Positions 19,701-32,000 of a stretch of DNA of 64,000 bases are shown here, piece by piece. Under the pieces are notes generated by a model. It was not told the DNA's origin. It saw only the letters and a list, made by a program, of their open reading frames with translations, and ran no database searches. The stretch is taken from contig BDIU01000462.1 in the NCBI GenBank assembly GCA_002118135.1, positions 20,706 through 84,705 of the forward strand, given 5' to 3'. The stretch comes from Trebouxia sp. TZW2008. Taxonomy: Eukaryota > Chlorophyta > Trebouxiophyceae > Trebouxiales > Trebouxiaceae. The stretch's first letter is position 1, and each line of letters begins with the position of its first letter. The position numbers and the translations under genes are program-made.

Positions 19701-22449
19701 CAACAGGTGCAACTGTCGTGACCACGCTGGCTGATATGGATGGCCAGGAGAGCTATGATGCCTCAAGTCTGGGTCAAGCAGATGAGGTATGCTGCAAGTT
19801 TTTCTACGCTGTGATGCTCTCTGCACAAGAGCATCACTGCAGGCTGTCATGATCAAATGAGCTGGACACGTGAAGTTGTTGGCTTGCAAATTCTTCACCT
19901 TGAATGTTGCTGGTGAGCGATCTGCAGGCAAAGTCAAGACCATGACTGCTGCTGAGACTAGCTAAAGACAACAGATTTTCTCGTATGCGTGCATGCACTT
20001 ATGTGGGAAGATGCACCAATGGTTGAGCAGGAATTGCAGCTGCTGCAGCTGCGGTCTCGGTTGTAACCTTGGAGTGCAATCCATCTTTGCTTTGATCAGG
20101 ACGCATCAACATATTACTAAACCATTTTAAAAGCCACCTTAACCAGTTTGCCCAGAACATGCATGACAGGCATTGGGGATTGTGATTTGACGGTTGCCTG
20201 TTTGGAATTGACTTACATGGCAATCCTGAGCTTCGAGGGGCAACACGCTGCAGGTTGTGGAGGAGACTGTTGCAGATGATGACATGATCATGCTGAAAGG
20301 CTGCAGAAGCACACGCGCTGTGACCGTCCTATTGCGTGGCGCAAACGACTACATGCTAGATGAGATGGACCGCTCCCTGCATGATGCCTTCTGCATTGTC
20401 AAGCGGGTCCTGGAATCTGGCACTGTTGTACCAGGTAAACAAGTTGACAGCGCTTCAAATTGCTATCATGTGACCAGCCCATCACATGCATGGCCATTGC
20501 ATCACATCACATGGCTGACATATCATGTGGCCAGCATATCACGTGGCTGGCACATCACATTATCACCCCTTAATGTGGCTAGCATACTGTTGCACATGTA
20601 GCTCGTGCGTGGTTTCTCGTGGATCATGTGAGAGACGATAGTGGCTAGCACATGCTGTGCATGTCTACCACATTGCACAGCAAGCAGAGGGTGTGGCTGG
20701 CTGCGCATGCATGAGAAGACCAGCTAACATTTGCTTTGCACCAATGCATCAAGGTATGGTCAGGGGAAGTGCTTTGCTCCTCACAGGCAGCTGATCCACG
20801 AATGATCTGTTGCCTCTTGTCTTTCTATGCAACCTTTGCCTGCACTGCAAATGTTGCTCAGCTTAAGGTGGTTGCTCAGAGCCTCACAGCCTGCTGCAAG
20901 CCGCTACTTTGGGTCTGGAGCTTGTAGCAGGCTGAAAGGCTCTGGAGCAACCAGCTGTTGCAGCTGCATACGCCATGACACAAATTGGCACATCAAGCTG
21001 GCGTGTTGTCTGCATTGCCACCGTCTCCCTTTGTGATTTTTGGCTGCAGTGCATAGTGTTGCTCAGCTGGGGTGCACTTGCTCAGAGCCTGGCAGCCTGC
21101 TGCAAGCAGCTAGTCTGGCGCTTGAGCTTGTAGCAGGCTTGCAGGCTCTGACAAACAGCTCTTGCAGCTGCATATGCTCTGATGCAAATTGGCACGTCAA
21201 TTGTCTGCATTGCCTTTGCATGCGCCTGCAATACAAGCGTCCTGCTTACACATTCTTGCACACAGCAGCATGGGACATCAGCCTGGCAAGACATGATTTG
21301 GGCCATGCACATCTGCCACCTGTGCTAGAAGGCGTTTGACATTGCTATCATTAGAATCAACATCATCATCGCCGTTGTTGTTGTTTTCATTGTCATTGTC
21401 ATGAGCATCACCATAGTTTATCACTGTACGATTATTGTCTTTCACCTGATGTGATTGTCACTGTTGTTGTGTCTCCAGGTGGTGGAGCTGTGGAGGCAGC
21501 CCTCTCTATCTACTTGGAAAGCTTTGCCAACACCCTAGGCTCCAGGGAGCAGCTAGCTATTGCTGACTTTGCAGAGGCACTGCTGGTCATTCCCAAAACC
21601 CTAGCCGTCAATGCAGCCAAAGATGCTACAGAGCTGGTTGCCAAGCTGAGAGCGTACCATTACACTGCACAGGTGGGTCCCTTGTCTTGTGCAAAAAACC
21701 CCTTGATTTATCTTTGTGCGCAAAATATAGCAAATTGCAGTTGTGAGCAGTGGCAGCGTGAGTGCGCTTGTAACAGAACAACATGTGTGGCAATGCAAAG
21801 GTTGGTAATGTCATGCAAGTGAAGTTTCATACCAAAGTTATCTGCAAGACCTGTCAGTTTCTTCTCTGCATCAAGATCAGCAGCACAAACTGAGGTTGCA
21901 AAGCACTGCTGTTGCAGACCCGGCCAGAGAAAAAGCACCTTGCACAGTTTGGGCTTGATTTGATCAAGGGAGAGGTCAGGAATAATGTTCAGGCTGGAGT
22001 GCTTGAGCCAACATTGGCAAAGACCAAGATCATTCAGGTATGCAGACAAATTGTCTTGTCGGACTTTCAGCAGTTAATCATTGGACGTCTTCACCATTGC
22101 TCAGGACACACCAGCCTGGCAAGACAATACTTCTGCTACATACACCTAGCACCTTTGCTTGAACATGTTTGCCATCATCTTTACCATTATATTGCGGCAA
22201 ACCATTACAAGGACATGTCTACGGTGGTTTCTTTGCATGATTTGTGTTGCTGAAGGCAGATTGCTCGCGTGAATGCTGCTGATACACAAACTAAACGCTT
22301 GTAGTTTGTGCGCCTAATGCTGTGCTCTTGCAGTTTGTAACTGATGCTGTATGGACTTGCAGTTTGCTACAGAGGCAGCAATCACCATATTGCGAATAGA
22401 TGACATGATCAGACTAGAAAAGGCAGAAGAGGATGGCATGGAAGGCTAG
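16705..22449 (+). CDS. CCT1: T-complex protein 1 subunit alpha (CCT1)
   Basis: Alpha subunit of the cytosolic TRiC/CCT chaperonin that folds actin and tubulin. Eleven exons join in phase to 546 residues, typical of the family: 16,705-16,839; 16,922-17,011; 17,113-17,274; 17,548-17,719; 18,221-18,423; 19,047-19,243; 19,687-19,786; 20,254-20,434; 21,479-21,672; 21,918-22,037; 22,363-22,449. Signature blocks are [16 protein letters not shown] at the exon 1/2 join, [20 protein letters not shown], the ATPase motif [23 protein letters not shown], and [14 protein letters not shown]. The C-terminus is short (EEDGMEG). Tandem copies of exon 5's end and exon 11's start lie in the introns, and two MITEs sit in introns 3 and 4. 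Divergent with APC4 and convergent with IWS1. Confidence 0.97.
17344..17519 (-). mobile_element. TA-flanked MITE, copy B
   Basis: 176 bp including flanking TA, in CCT1 intron 3. It starts TACAGTATTCTCTTTGTGAG, ends ACAAAGAGAAGTTTCTGTA, and matches the reverse complement of copy A along its length (GTAAGGACAACGC, TTGGTAACCAATCACTGC, CCTCTGAGTAAGGACAA). A lone terminus-like word follows the exon 3 donor at 17,275-17,300. Confidence 0.88.
17800..17977 (+). mobile_element. TA-flanked MITE, copy A (best preserved)
   Basis: 178 bp in CCT1 intron 4 with near-perfect terminal inverted repeats (CAGTAAACTCTCTTTGT and its complement), each end bounded by TA. TIRs beginning CAGT with a TA target duplication are typical of pogo/Tigger-like Tc1-mariner elements. 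There is no coding capacity. Confidence 0.92.
18320..18720 (+). repeat. Tandem array over the 5' splice site of CCT1 exon 5
   Basis: The end of exon 5 (GCATGGCAAAGCGGGTCACT to the donor) is repeated at about 18,490-18,600 with in-frame stops, then partially at about 18,655-18,715. Copies keep a GGCATGCAG/GTCAGT-like donor and the same following intron words (CTGCCAAAATGCATGT). Confidence 0.88.
20860..21200 (+). repeat. Tandem duplication in CCT1 intron 8
   Basis: Two copies (period about 210 bp) of a segment with CAGAGCCTCACAGCCTGC, GAGCTTGTAGCAGGCT and TTGCAGCTGCATA. This one does not include recognisable exon sequence. Confidence 0.8.
22295..22400 (+). repeat. Triplicated acceptor region before CCT1 exon 11
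   Basis: The words CTTGTAGTTTGTG, CTTGCAGTTTGTAACTGATGCTG and ACTTGCAGTTTGCTACAG follow one another at about 30-35 bp spacing. The last is the real acceptor (exon from 22,363). The first two are decoy acceptors followed by exon-like bases. Confidence 0.8.
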
Positions 22450-23029
22450 TGTTGATCTGAAAGCAAAGGAACAGCGGCTTATCTTGAACTGCACCTTTGC
22501 TTAAGCCAATGCATGCAGAGATCGGATGCACTGCTATCTGAGCGATGCAGAAAATGTGTGTTCCTTGCTGCCTTTTCAGCAAAACTGTGTACGGGAAGCA
22601 TTAAGCTCAGCGCCGATCATACATTGCCAGGTGTTGAGACCTACTTTAGCACCAGTCAGCCCGGCTGAGCCTGCTGTCCATACTGCACAAAACTGGGACA
22701 TGCGCAGGCAGCAACAGCAGGTTCTTCACGTGTTGTCAGCTGCAAGCTGCTCACATGACCATCTGATGACATGCATCAGAGCTGAGCATATCCAAGTGAC
22801 ACAATCCGATTGCGTTGCTGCGGTCAGCATGACTGGCTGGACTTCTATCAGGTGCTTATGCACAACTGTACTCCTAAAATGAAGAGCTGGCAAGCCTGTA
22901 ACAATTGCCAATGCGTTTGCTACTTCAGCACTGTGCTGTGACAATCTTTCTTTGACAACAAGAGTACGAGACAACTTGCACTTGCATGAAATGCAGCTAG
23001 TCTGGGCTAAATTAACCTGACAAACAAAA
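22450..23029. other. Convergent intergenic region CCT1/IWS1
   Basis: 580 bp between stop codons. Short open frames only, with no recognisable feature. CpG-poor. Confidence 0.6.
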
Positions 23030-26000
23030 TCAAAGCACAATGCCTCTGCCCTCCACGCTGACTTTGGCAGCCCGACCAGCACCAGCAGGCTTCTTCTTCA
23101 TCAGTTTCCGCATCAGCGTACTCTTTGCAGCTTTTCCTACGGGATTCATGTCAGCTTGTACGCTGCTCTGTGGTTGCCTGCACCACAGTTATTTTGCTCA
23201 GTCCAAGTCAAACACAGTGTCTGACTTGCTCAGCGCATTTCACACAACAGAACAGAAGCACATTTTGGAACCAACACCTTGCTGACACGATCAGAGGCGG
23301 TGTGCACCTGCCTTGAGCGATGCGCAATCAATCGCGTTCAAGCCAGGAATTGGGTCAGTGAAAAGTCGCGTCAGCAAGCTGTGCGTTCATTTGCTTTGTG
23401 CCAAACCTTTGCTTTGGACAACATGTTTTTGAGGCATTTCATTGCTTCTGTGTGCACCTGGATGTGTCATAGAACCTCACTAACAAGCATGTGAACGATG
23501 ATGATGATGAGGCAAGTCACAAATCGTAATTCAGTATCAGGGACAAATGAGACGAGCAGGTGGCCCACTTGAGTGACCAAACAAGGTGTTGGCTTCTGCT
23601 CACAGAATATGCTGTCAGCAGAGTGTGCATAATCTGGCTTGATGGCTTACTTGATGTAGTCCAGGGTTGCTCGCTCAGGGATGCTAGCATGCCAGCGGAA
23701 ATCTGGATCGCCTGGAGCAGGGGGCTTCTTGTGCTCAGCTTCAGGACCTGCACATTCAGCAGAAGTCAGATTTCAGCTTCAGGGCCCACAAAGTCAACAC
23801 ATTGCAGGCAGTCAGGCATGCAAAATCAGTACCAGTCATGAAGTCAATCCTGAGAACTTAGATCAAATCGAAACTCAGCTTCTGGGCTGATAAATGCACA
23901 CTCTTGCCTGTAGCACAAGTCATGCACAGTCCTACCAGTAGCAACAGACATGCACAGCCTTGCCTGTAGCAACAGACATGCACACTCTTGCCTACACCAA
24001 CAGTGATGCCTGTTCTTGCTTGCCACAACAGACATGCTTACTTTGCCTGTAGCACGAGACACATATACTGTTGCCTAGCAACAGACGTGCATAGTCTTGC
24101 GCATAGCAGCAAACATGCACAGTCTTGCATGTATCAACAGACATGCACATTCGCCCCTGTAGCAACCAACATCCAACTTCTTCCATGCAGCTAAGGACCC
24201 TGAACACTTTGCCTGTAGTAACAAACATGCATGGATCGCCCGACAGCAATAGACATGCACGGTCTTGCCTGTAGCAGCTGGGGGGGCTTGGCTGGCTTCC
24301 TTGATCTGCCTGCGCTTTCTGGCCTTGGCAAACTCATCCTCACGCTGTCTTTTGATCTCATCAGCGTCTTGCTCTCTGTACTGGTCGAAGATGGGCCTGC
24401 TCCACTTTTCAACCAGCTCTCTGGCGATTCGCCTGTAGATCATGACTTTGACAAGATGACGAGAGAAACATGACAGGTGACACCTTCTAGCAAAGGTGGC
24501 ATGTGTATATGGTACAAGTCCTGTACTGCTGTCGCTGTCAAGTTGCACTGCATGACATGGTGACTACCATGACACTGGCTCACATAAGTGATCAGTACAG
24601 GCCTGTAGAGAATGGTAATGACTGTCATGCATTGGATTATATGGTTGATCAATTCAAGTGCACACTTTGAGGGTTTGCAGCTAAAGATTTGTGCATATGT
24701 GGGCGTATTCGACATGCAGAAGCATTGCAGTTAAAAAGCTATTCAGGATGCAGCGACTGTCCTGGATTCTACTCAAGCTTCTTGGCTGTCTAGTAACACA
24801 TCTGCTTGCGAAGTTGCGGTCAGCTGGTTGAGCCTGCAAAACTGGCATCAGACATTCAAATCAAAAGGCATGGCAGGCAATGCAGTTGCTGTGCAGCTCA
24901 CCGAAAAGCACAAGATGCTACTCTTGCCGGCCAGCGGGATAAGAACAGTTTGCAAGCACAGTGCAATCACGACGCGAGCAACATCATGCTGTTCCTGAGC
25001 AATGCCATGGTGCACAGACCATATGGGACTGCAATGCGGCATGGATCTGTTCACTATTGTTGCATCGAGCAGGCATGAAGACAGCTGATTTGCCCAGGCT
25101 TCCTGCCAGGGTTGTGCGTTGGATTCATCACTTTCATAGCAGCTGCAAATGCGCTTCCAGCACCAAACATTGCCAGCAGCGTCCATTGCTACTGCTGCTT
25201 TATAAGTCTAGAGAAATCACCTGTTTGCTGCTGTTTCATCTGGAAGCTTGAACAGGAACATGACAACCTTGCCAAGACCTGATTTCTTGAGCTGCTCTTT
25301 TCGGCCCTCATATGAAATGTCGATGGGAAGCTGCGCTAGCAGCTTCAGTACTGCACTTCTGACAGTGATGTTTGGGAGACTGCCATCAGGCATCGGCTCA
25401 ATCCAGGCTTTGAACACGCCTAACAAACCACCATCAAGGAACTCATTGTGGGCATTCTGGTTGGACAGGATGTCTTGGACATCTGGCAGCATGCGTAATT
25501 TCTGAATGGCTGGCTTGCCCTTTGTGTTGGCGTCCATATCAGCTTCAGCAGCAGCTTCCATGCGCGCTAGAAAGCTTTCAACGGTTGCTTGAATGTCCTG
25601 CAGAGTCTGCTCATGCTGGCGCCGTTTTTTCTTGTTGAGCATTCTGGCAATCTCGTCATCATCCTCAGCTGCTTCCAGCATGCTGGCCATCTCGCCTCCA
25701 CCCCCTTCCTCCTCTTCTTCGTCACCAAAGACATCATCTGCAGGATCTGCTCCCTCATCGTCAATGAAAGCATCATCCTCAGCTGTTCTGGGATCTTCTG
25801 GAGGCTCTTCATCGCTGTTTTCATCGCCAAAGACGTCTGTTGCTGCAGCATCAGCAGGCTGCGGCGGTGCTGCTGGCTCTGGGTCAGTGCTTGGCTCAGG
25901 CTGCTGATGGCGTCGCTTTTTCTTGCTGGACTGTGGTTGATCTTGAGCAGCTGCTTGCATGGCAGCCTCCTGTGCATTCAGGGCACTTTGCTCGTCATAT

Positions 26001-26312
26001 CTCATGATTGAGTAGCAGATACTTTGCGCCAAGCAAAGTATAGTCTCACCATTTCCTTTCTCTTCTTGTTTGCAAGCTCAGCAAGCTTGGAACTTTTGGA
26101 CTTTGGTGCCTCCTGAGCCCGGGGTTCAGCGGGTGCAGGCTGTTGTTCGTCATCGCTGTCGTCAAAGACATTGGCAGCAGCTGCGTTGCCTCCGATGTCA
26201 ACCTGCAGCGTCGAAGTGGTTGCATGCACAGCAAAACGGACTATGCATGAGAGGCAACTGAGGAACCTTCCGATCTGACCTCGTCATCAAACAAGTCGTC
26301 GGCTTCAGACAT
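23030..26312 (-). CDS. IWS1: Transcription elongation factor IWS1/SPN1
   Basis: Nuclear partner of SPT6 and RNA polymerase II. Seven exons join in phase to 454 residues: 26,312-26,280; 26,202-26,050; 25,990-25,221; 24,432-24,269; 23,747-23,651; 23,447-23,407; 23,136-23,030. The N-terminus is acidic and disordered with repeated short DDE/FDDSDDE and DVFGDE motifs (SPT6-binding-like). The TFIIS N-terminal (LW/TND) domain spans the end of exon 3 into exon 4 (LPNITVRSAVLKLLAQLP, KSGLGKVVMFLFKLP, ELVEKWSRPIF). The C-terminus has the conserved IPERATLDYI segment and ends KVSVEGRGIVL, as in plant IWS1. The intron after exon 4 must use a GC donor (CTACAG/GCAAGA), because only that keeps phase. That donor lies in a minisatellite. 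Confidence 0.95.
23890..24290 (-). repeat. Minisatellite (about 37 bp unit) containing the IWS1 exon 4 donor
   Basis: About ten diverged copies of a unit whose minus-strand consensus is CTACAGGCAAGACTGTGCAT followed by GTCTGTTG. The copy next to exon 4 supplies the exon end (CTACAG) and the GC donor (GCAAGA). Every other copy repeats a similar potential donor inside the intron. Confidence 0.9.
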
Positions 26313-27641
26313 GTTCTTGAAGTCTCTCAAAGCGATGCGTCTGTTAGCAATTACTCTCACACGGCTGGTGAGTGCAATTTTATGATGGTATGGTGGGTCA
26401 GCACGGCATGTAAATGTAAATCTTTCAGCAATTTTTTGCTTTGTCTCTCTCAATGCCTTCTTCTTGATATTTCGATTGCATGAACGTATGAAGGTATGTC
26501 TGTAAGCAGCCTCCAATTTGAACACAAACAGGTAGCGTACATCCCCATTTGATGTCAGCTCTGTATTTTACGCAGTATTTATGGCCAGTACATTCATTAA
26601 TGAGTAGGCGGATTACGAATGAGCGACGCGTAAGCGTTTCATTCATTACTCTGTACCAACTGCACACCTGCTAAGAGAAAAGGCCTAAACTAGCAATGCT
26701 GCTACACTCATGGCAAATCGGGCATGCTCATCATGTCCACTTGCGCTGATTCGGCAGGCTGCTCTGTGATGCTGGTGATCAGTCAGAGCCCATTATAGGT
26801 GAAGTGCTCAGCGGCCTGACTGACAATGCTGACATAACTCATACAGTTGTGAGCCAAGCGCAGAGCATGGGTGACATCACGACCAGTGCATGCCAGTTTC
26901 ATTTCATCCTGGACTGGCTGCTGCAGCTGAATGGCCAGCACTGGATGCCCTTCATAAAAAAATACACCTGATGCTTGCTTGTGAGCTGCAGGCAAGCAAG
27001 GGAAGTGGTGTCTGCAGCACAAAGCGCATCTTTGATGTCATCACATGTTGGACCTTACCTGAGGGGCCCTTTCACTACTACACAAACTACTGCATTTGAA
27101 AGCAGAACTGCACCAACAGCTGCGAGGGCTCGAAATGCAGGGACGACGGTCAACAGACGCGAGCATCGCCTGCGCTTGCAAGTAATTGCCGGTGCATTCA
27201 TTGCAACCGAGTCGCACATCTAGCTGCGGGCGTTTTGTAGTTGATCGGCAAAAGTGTCCAGAGCAGAATCCACTCACGCGGAGTCGCTAGGTCAAGTGCA
27301 GGCCCACTGCGGACACTTGACCTTGACAGAATCACGGCCCCCATCGGAGCTTAGCGCTATGTTGAGGATGTCGATGGCCGTTGCATGAGCTGTATTGCCA
27401 GGTGAGCCTGGATTTTGCGGGTGCGGCGACTTGTGTCGTTCAACTGCCCCAACTGATCAGTAGCACGCTTTCGGCGCAGATATCCTGGCAAGTTTTGGCC
27501 TGTGAGGCGCAGCAGCAGCAGCATCATGAACGCCGCATGAGCGCAATCACAGTCTGAGAAAAAGCGCTTGCAGCAGACGCTCAGCTTGATTGCACGGACG
27601 CAAGGATGAGGATACGACTTTGGCCGAAGAGCGGTCGCGTG
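26313..27641. promoter_or_regulatory. Divergent region between IWS1 and the 27.6 kb ORF
   Basis: Start codons point away from each other about 1.3 kb apart. The segment near 27,100-27,640 is CpG-rich and promoter-like. The middle part (26,500-27,000) is AT-richer with no recognisable gene. Confidence 0.5.
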
Positions 27642-28010
27642 ATGAAGAGGAGAGGACCCAAACAAAAACAGCAACATTGTCCAGCCGAGTTCCTGGCGTC
27701 GCCTCAGACAGCTCACTTGCAGCCAAGTGAGCCACCTGCTGTGGAGCACTGCAGCCCTACATATAGCACAGATTGCAAAGATGAAGCGATAAGCGACACA
27801 CCACTACCAGTCCGGGCCCCTCAGTCAGCCTTCAAGAGATTGCTGTCTTACCCTGTCAAGTATCTCTGCACAAGGGCAGGAGCAGAAGTGCATGACAGCG
27901 CAGGCTTACATGAAGCAGTAGCATACTACATGTCTGGCACTTTGCCACGAGAAACAAGACTTTGGCACCCAGCAGGCCAATATCCCCAGGCTTCAGAAGC
28001 GTGGCTTTAG
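27642..28010 (+). CDS. Small hypothetical protein
   Basis: A single-exon frame of 122 residues from ATG 27,642; an in-frame ATG at 27,606 would add 12. It begins with a basic MKRRGPKQKQ stretch, then Ser/Pro/Thr-rich sequence, then an ordered-looking part (FKRLLSYPVKYLCTRAG, YYMSGTLPRETRLW) and stops at 28,010. It follows a CpG-rich promoter-like region and is divergent with IWS1, which supports a real gene. No family recognised. Confidence 0.55.
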   Translation: MKRRGPKQKQQHCPAEFLASPQTAHLQPSEPPAVEHCSPTYSTDCKDEAISDTPLPVRAPQSAFKRLLSYPVKYLCTRAGAEVHDSAGLHEAVAYYMSGTLPRETRLWHPAGQYPQASEAWL

Positions 28011-29062
28011 ATGCAGGACGCAATGTACATTTCAGCTCTTCTTTCTGAAGTCATACTGACTTAGCGCATTGGGCCATGTTGCAAGTCTACCATTGAGGCC
28101 CTCGCTGACTATCAGTACTTTTCTTGCAACCACACCTTGGCTGCCAGCCACATGATGCCATGTATTTGGTCTAGCATTCTGAAACTGCGTGTCCACTAGA
28201 CTAGCCTGGACGTGTATGCTTATCTGCAGGCGCTGCTGCTGCTGCTGCTGCTGCTGGATGTCCACACCTTCTGATTCTTTTACTGATTAAGACGGTCTTG
28301 TTTACCAGATCAGATTTGACTAAATGTACAGACATTGTTCTTCCTTTACAGCGCTTTTGCTACTGCTGCTGTCTCTTGTACCATACTAGCTGTCAAATTG
28401 AGATAGTTCTGCACCTTTTGCCACCAAAAGGACATCCTCCGTGCTTTAACTAAGTGGAATTCAGTGTTTTTTTTCTCCAAGCATAAGGACCAGCAAGTCA
28501 GACGTTGTGAAATCAGCATGTCGTTCCTGTGCAGAATACAGCATCAAGTGCAGTTGCGAGACAACTGTGAAGCATTATGATAAGGTCTTGCAATGAGGCT
28601 CATTGCATTGCAAGTTGCCTGCAAGCAACTGATGCTTGTGGTGTCCCAAACACTCATGTTGTGTTACGGTATAAGATATAGCACGACCTTGTCCCCTGGC
28701 CAGTGACTGATCAGAGCAAAATTGTAGCTCATGATGATCGCTTACACAGGCCTGTCAAGAGCAAACTCGTGTGGCCAAGCAGATGTATGTGAGCTTTCCA
28801 TATGTTGACCATTCAGTTTGCATCATAAATAATGCACGTGCGCAACCCAAATGCCATGTGCTCCATGTTTGTGCCTGACCATGCAAACCCGTGACATCAA
28901 GAGAGAGAGAGAGTAATTTTATATGCATCAAGTCATTGGGCTCAGACATTACGTCATGCTGCAATCTTCATAACACAACACGATAGCATGAGATCTTCAG
29001 AGCGACAGAGCAACATGATGATCTCAATCAGACACAAGACCCCTCAATCAGACCCAAAACCC
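28011..29062. other. Convergent intergenic region with CTG repeat
   Basis: 3' flanks of the 27.6 kb ORF (+) and the Rab escort gene (-). It contains a (CTG)n microsatellite at 28,232-28,257 and a short (GA)n near 28,902-28,914. No gene seen. Confidence 0.6.
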
Positions 29063-32000
29063 TCAATCAGACGCAAGACCTTGCAAGACACCTCCCAGGG
29101 CATCTAGAGCTTCATCATCAGATTCAACATCCACGTCTTCTGGTGATTTTGCACTCAAGACAGGTGCTGCATCGGGGTACAGCTTGTTGTAAGCCTGATT
29201 GGCGTGCCTCACAGCACTATCTACATCAAATGTCGCATCTGGTGGCAAGCAACAGGCAACATTGGACGGTAGCGCATCGTCATCACCAATGTACAGCTGA
29301 CAACTCTGATTGTAGAACATGACCAGCAAAGCTTCTGGTCTATGGTCTGAACCAGCTTCATTTGATGGCCTACTGACGTAGGATTGGGTAAGGTTTGAGG
29401 CTGCCAAGGGCCTTGCAAAGGCTCTGTCTGTTTTGACAAGCGCTGAAACAGCCCTTGACAAGTCTGCTGAAGCTGTTTCTGCTGTGCTTGGAGTGGAGAG
29501 GTACAGCAAATGCCTGCAGAATAGATTCACATGTGATGACAAAACGATGATGATGATCATAGTATGATGACCAAATTTAGCAATGATGATGTTTACAGTT
29601 TTGAGGAGAATTGCAGCTGAACAAGCACCCTATGAGCATATGTGACAGGCAGCTGCAGCGGGACGTCACTGGGTAGCTGTGACTTTGCAGCAATTGACAA
29701 CTTGCTCTCAAACCAACATGCAAATGCTCATATCTGTATGTATGTGTAAAAAACCATCCCCCCCCCCCCTTTGGACATCTGACAACAGTGCGGGTCACAT
29801 CGTTGACAATCACTTTTTACAAGATGGTGAGCGCGAGCAGGTAGGGTTGCACCTGTTGCTTGGACACACAGCCATGGATGAGCCACACTGGATTGCTCTG
29901 ATGGCATTTGGATTTTGAAAGGGCTCAGTCTGTGGAGGAATGGTGACAAGCAGCTGTGACTCCCCTTCCTGTAATGCAGGCTGAATCACTGCTTACTATA
30001 TTGCCTTGACGCTAAAGCAACTTGGGACAGAGTAAATAACGACAACAACAGATGAAACCTGGTAGCAAAGGTGCTAGGTGTGTGCGGCACAAGTCCTGTC
30101 TTGCCAGACTGGCTTGCTTTGAGCGTCATGGTAAGTTTGTCTAATGCTCAATTGTGAAAACTGTTGCAAGTCAAACAAGCAGTGCTGAAAGCATAAAGCA
30201 AGCGTTGGCCTTGTGCAGTATGACTGGACCAGACCTTGTCCACAGCATGCTAGCAATGACCGTTGAAACAAGACACCGTGCACACTTTCTGCCTGACCAG
30301 TACTTTCACAGGCAGAGCATTACAACAAGAAGTGTGTAAGCAGATAAGCGCTACCTGCAAAGACTTGTCAAATATACAGACTGCTTCTGACAACATACAG
30401 CATGGTAACAATGACTGCTTGAACATAATACCATGCACACTTTCCAGCTGATCACTCCTTTCACAGCAGAGCATTGCAATAAGAAGTGTGTAAGCTGATA
30501 AGCGCTACCTGCAAAGACTTTGTCAAGTATACAGACTGCTTTTGACAACATCCAGCATGGCAACAAAGACTGCTTGAACGTAAAATCATGCAAACTTTCT
30601 GCCTGACCAGCACTTTCACAGGCAGAGCATTGTAACAAGAGGTGTGTATAAGCAGATAAGCTCTACCTGCAGAGATCTGGCAAGTACACAGACTGCTTTT
30701 GACAAGCGCGAGCCTTGTACCACTTGAGATCTTGGGGCTTGTTGTTGTTGTTTCTCAGAACCTGCAGCTGTTGAGTGTGGCTGCAAATGCTGATGTAGTG
30801 TCACCAGAGTATCAGCGCTGGCAGCTAAGGCAGAGCACTGAATCACCTGCAAAAAAGACGACATACCATGCTGAAATGTGTACAGTATGGAATAACAACT
30901 GCCACTTGTTCATCAGGTTTACAGTATTGATTGAGTATGACTTGACAATCAACCCTAAGTGCAAATAGTGGAGTCCTGTTACTTTGACTGCTAGTATAAA
31001 TCTTATCCTTGGTTTTACTGTGATGACAGGCAGCATGTTGTGCTAAGTCATTTTCTGGACAGGTACTGTTGAGAAGGGTGATGCACAGTGCTGGTTAATA
31101 CAAACAATAGCGACGACGTCCTTCAGAAACATTGAACCATTCATCCATTTATTCATTTGCTAGAATGGCATGCCAGGCAAGCTCAGGAGGGCCCAGCTAG
31201 ATGCATTCAACCATGCTACTTGACATGAGAAACAGGCAGCGCTAGCATGCAGATGCATACATCATGTCAACTTGATGCCAATGACAATGAGACTGCAGGA
31301 AAGCTGCACAATGCCTTCATGTGACAAAATAGGCGATTGGGAACCAATCAATAGCCACCTGCCCTGCATCTGTTTGGATGCCTTGACACTGCTGGGTCTC
31401 AGGATGTAGCAGCAGGCTTGTGATAGGCTGCCGAAGTACATACACTGCGCCGTGGACTGCCGCTACCCTGAACAATCATCAGCAAAGGAGAAGATCAGGA
31501 ATCTTCTCAAAGCTCTGTCTTTAGGACAGCATTGGCCAAGAGGATCAGTAAACGAGGGACAGAAGCACCAATTGAATTCTGTATTCAACAAACTGGTGGG
31601 ACAGCTGATTTCCCCTGTGCATACCTAGCTGGGCCCCTTGAGTCTGCCCAGCAAGCATTTTCAAGAATTGATGGATGACATGCGTTCAGATGAAACCAAC
31701 TTTCTCATTCCAAGAGGTGCTTGCGCGTTGAGGCCCAAGAGGCAGGTGCGCATCTGATTTCAAGTGGGTACTAGCACCATCAGGGCTGCCACAATGCATT
31801 TCAATGGCTGTTTGAATTGGACCAAAAGAGCAGCAGGACAGCCAGTTCAAGCAGCCAAAGAGGCAGAAAGTGACAGACAAGAACTGTGCACAGCACAAGC
31901 ACACGCGCCACCACAGCAGACCTCACTCCATTAATCAAGACATGCTGTACTGTGATAGGAGTCCATCAGTAGATTGCACCTGCAGAAGGCCTGAGGCAGC

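Noticed and set aside
20860..21200. Duplicated CCT1 exon in intron 8
   Set aside because: The two repeats do not encode any CCT1 segment; treated as a purely intronic duplication.
23890..24290. CRISPR-like array (regular repeats of about 37 bp)
   Set aside because: Eukaryotic context, no unique spacers, copies diverge gradually and are contiguous; it is an intronic minisatellite at a splice donor.
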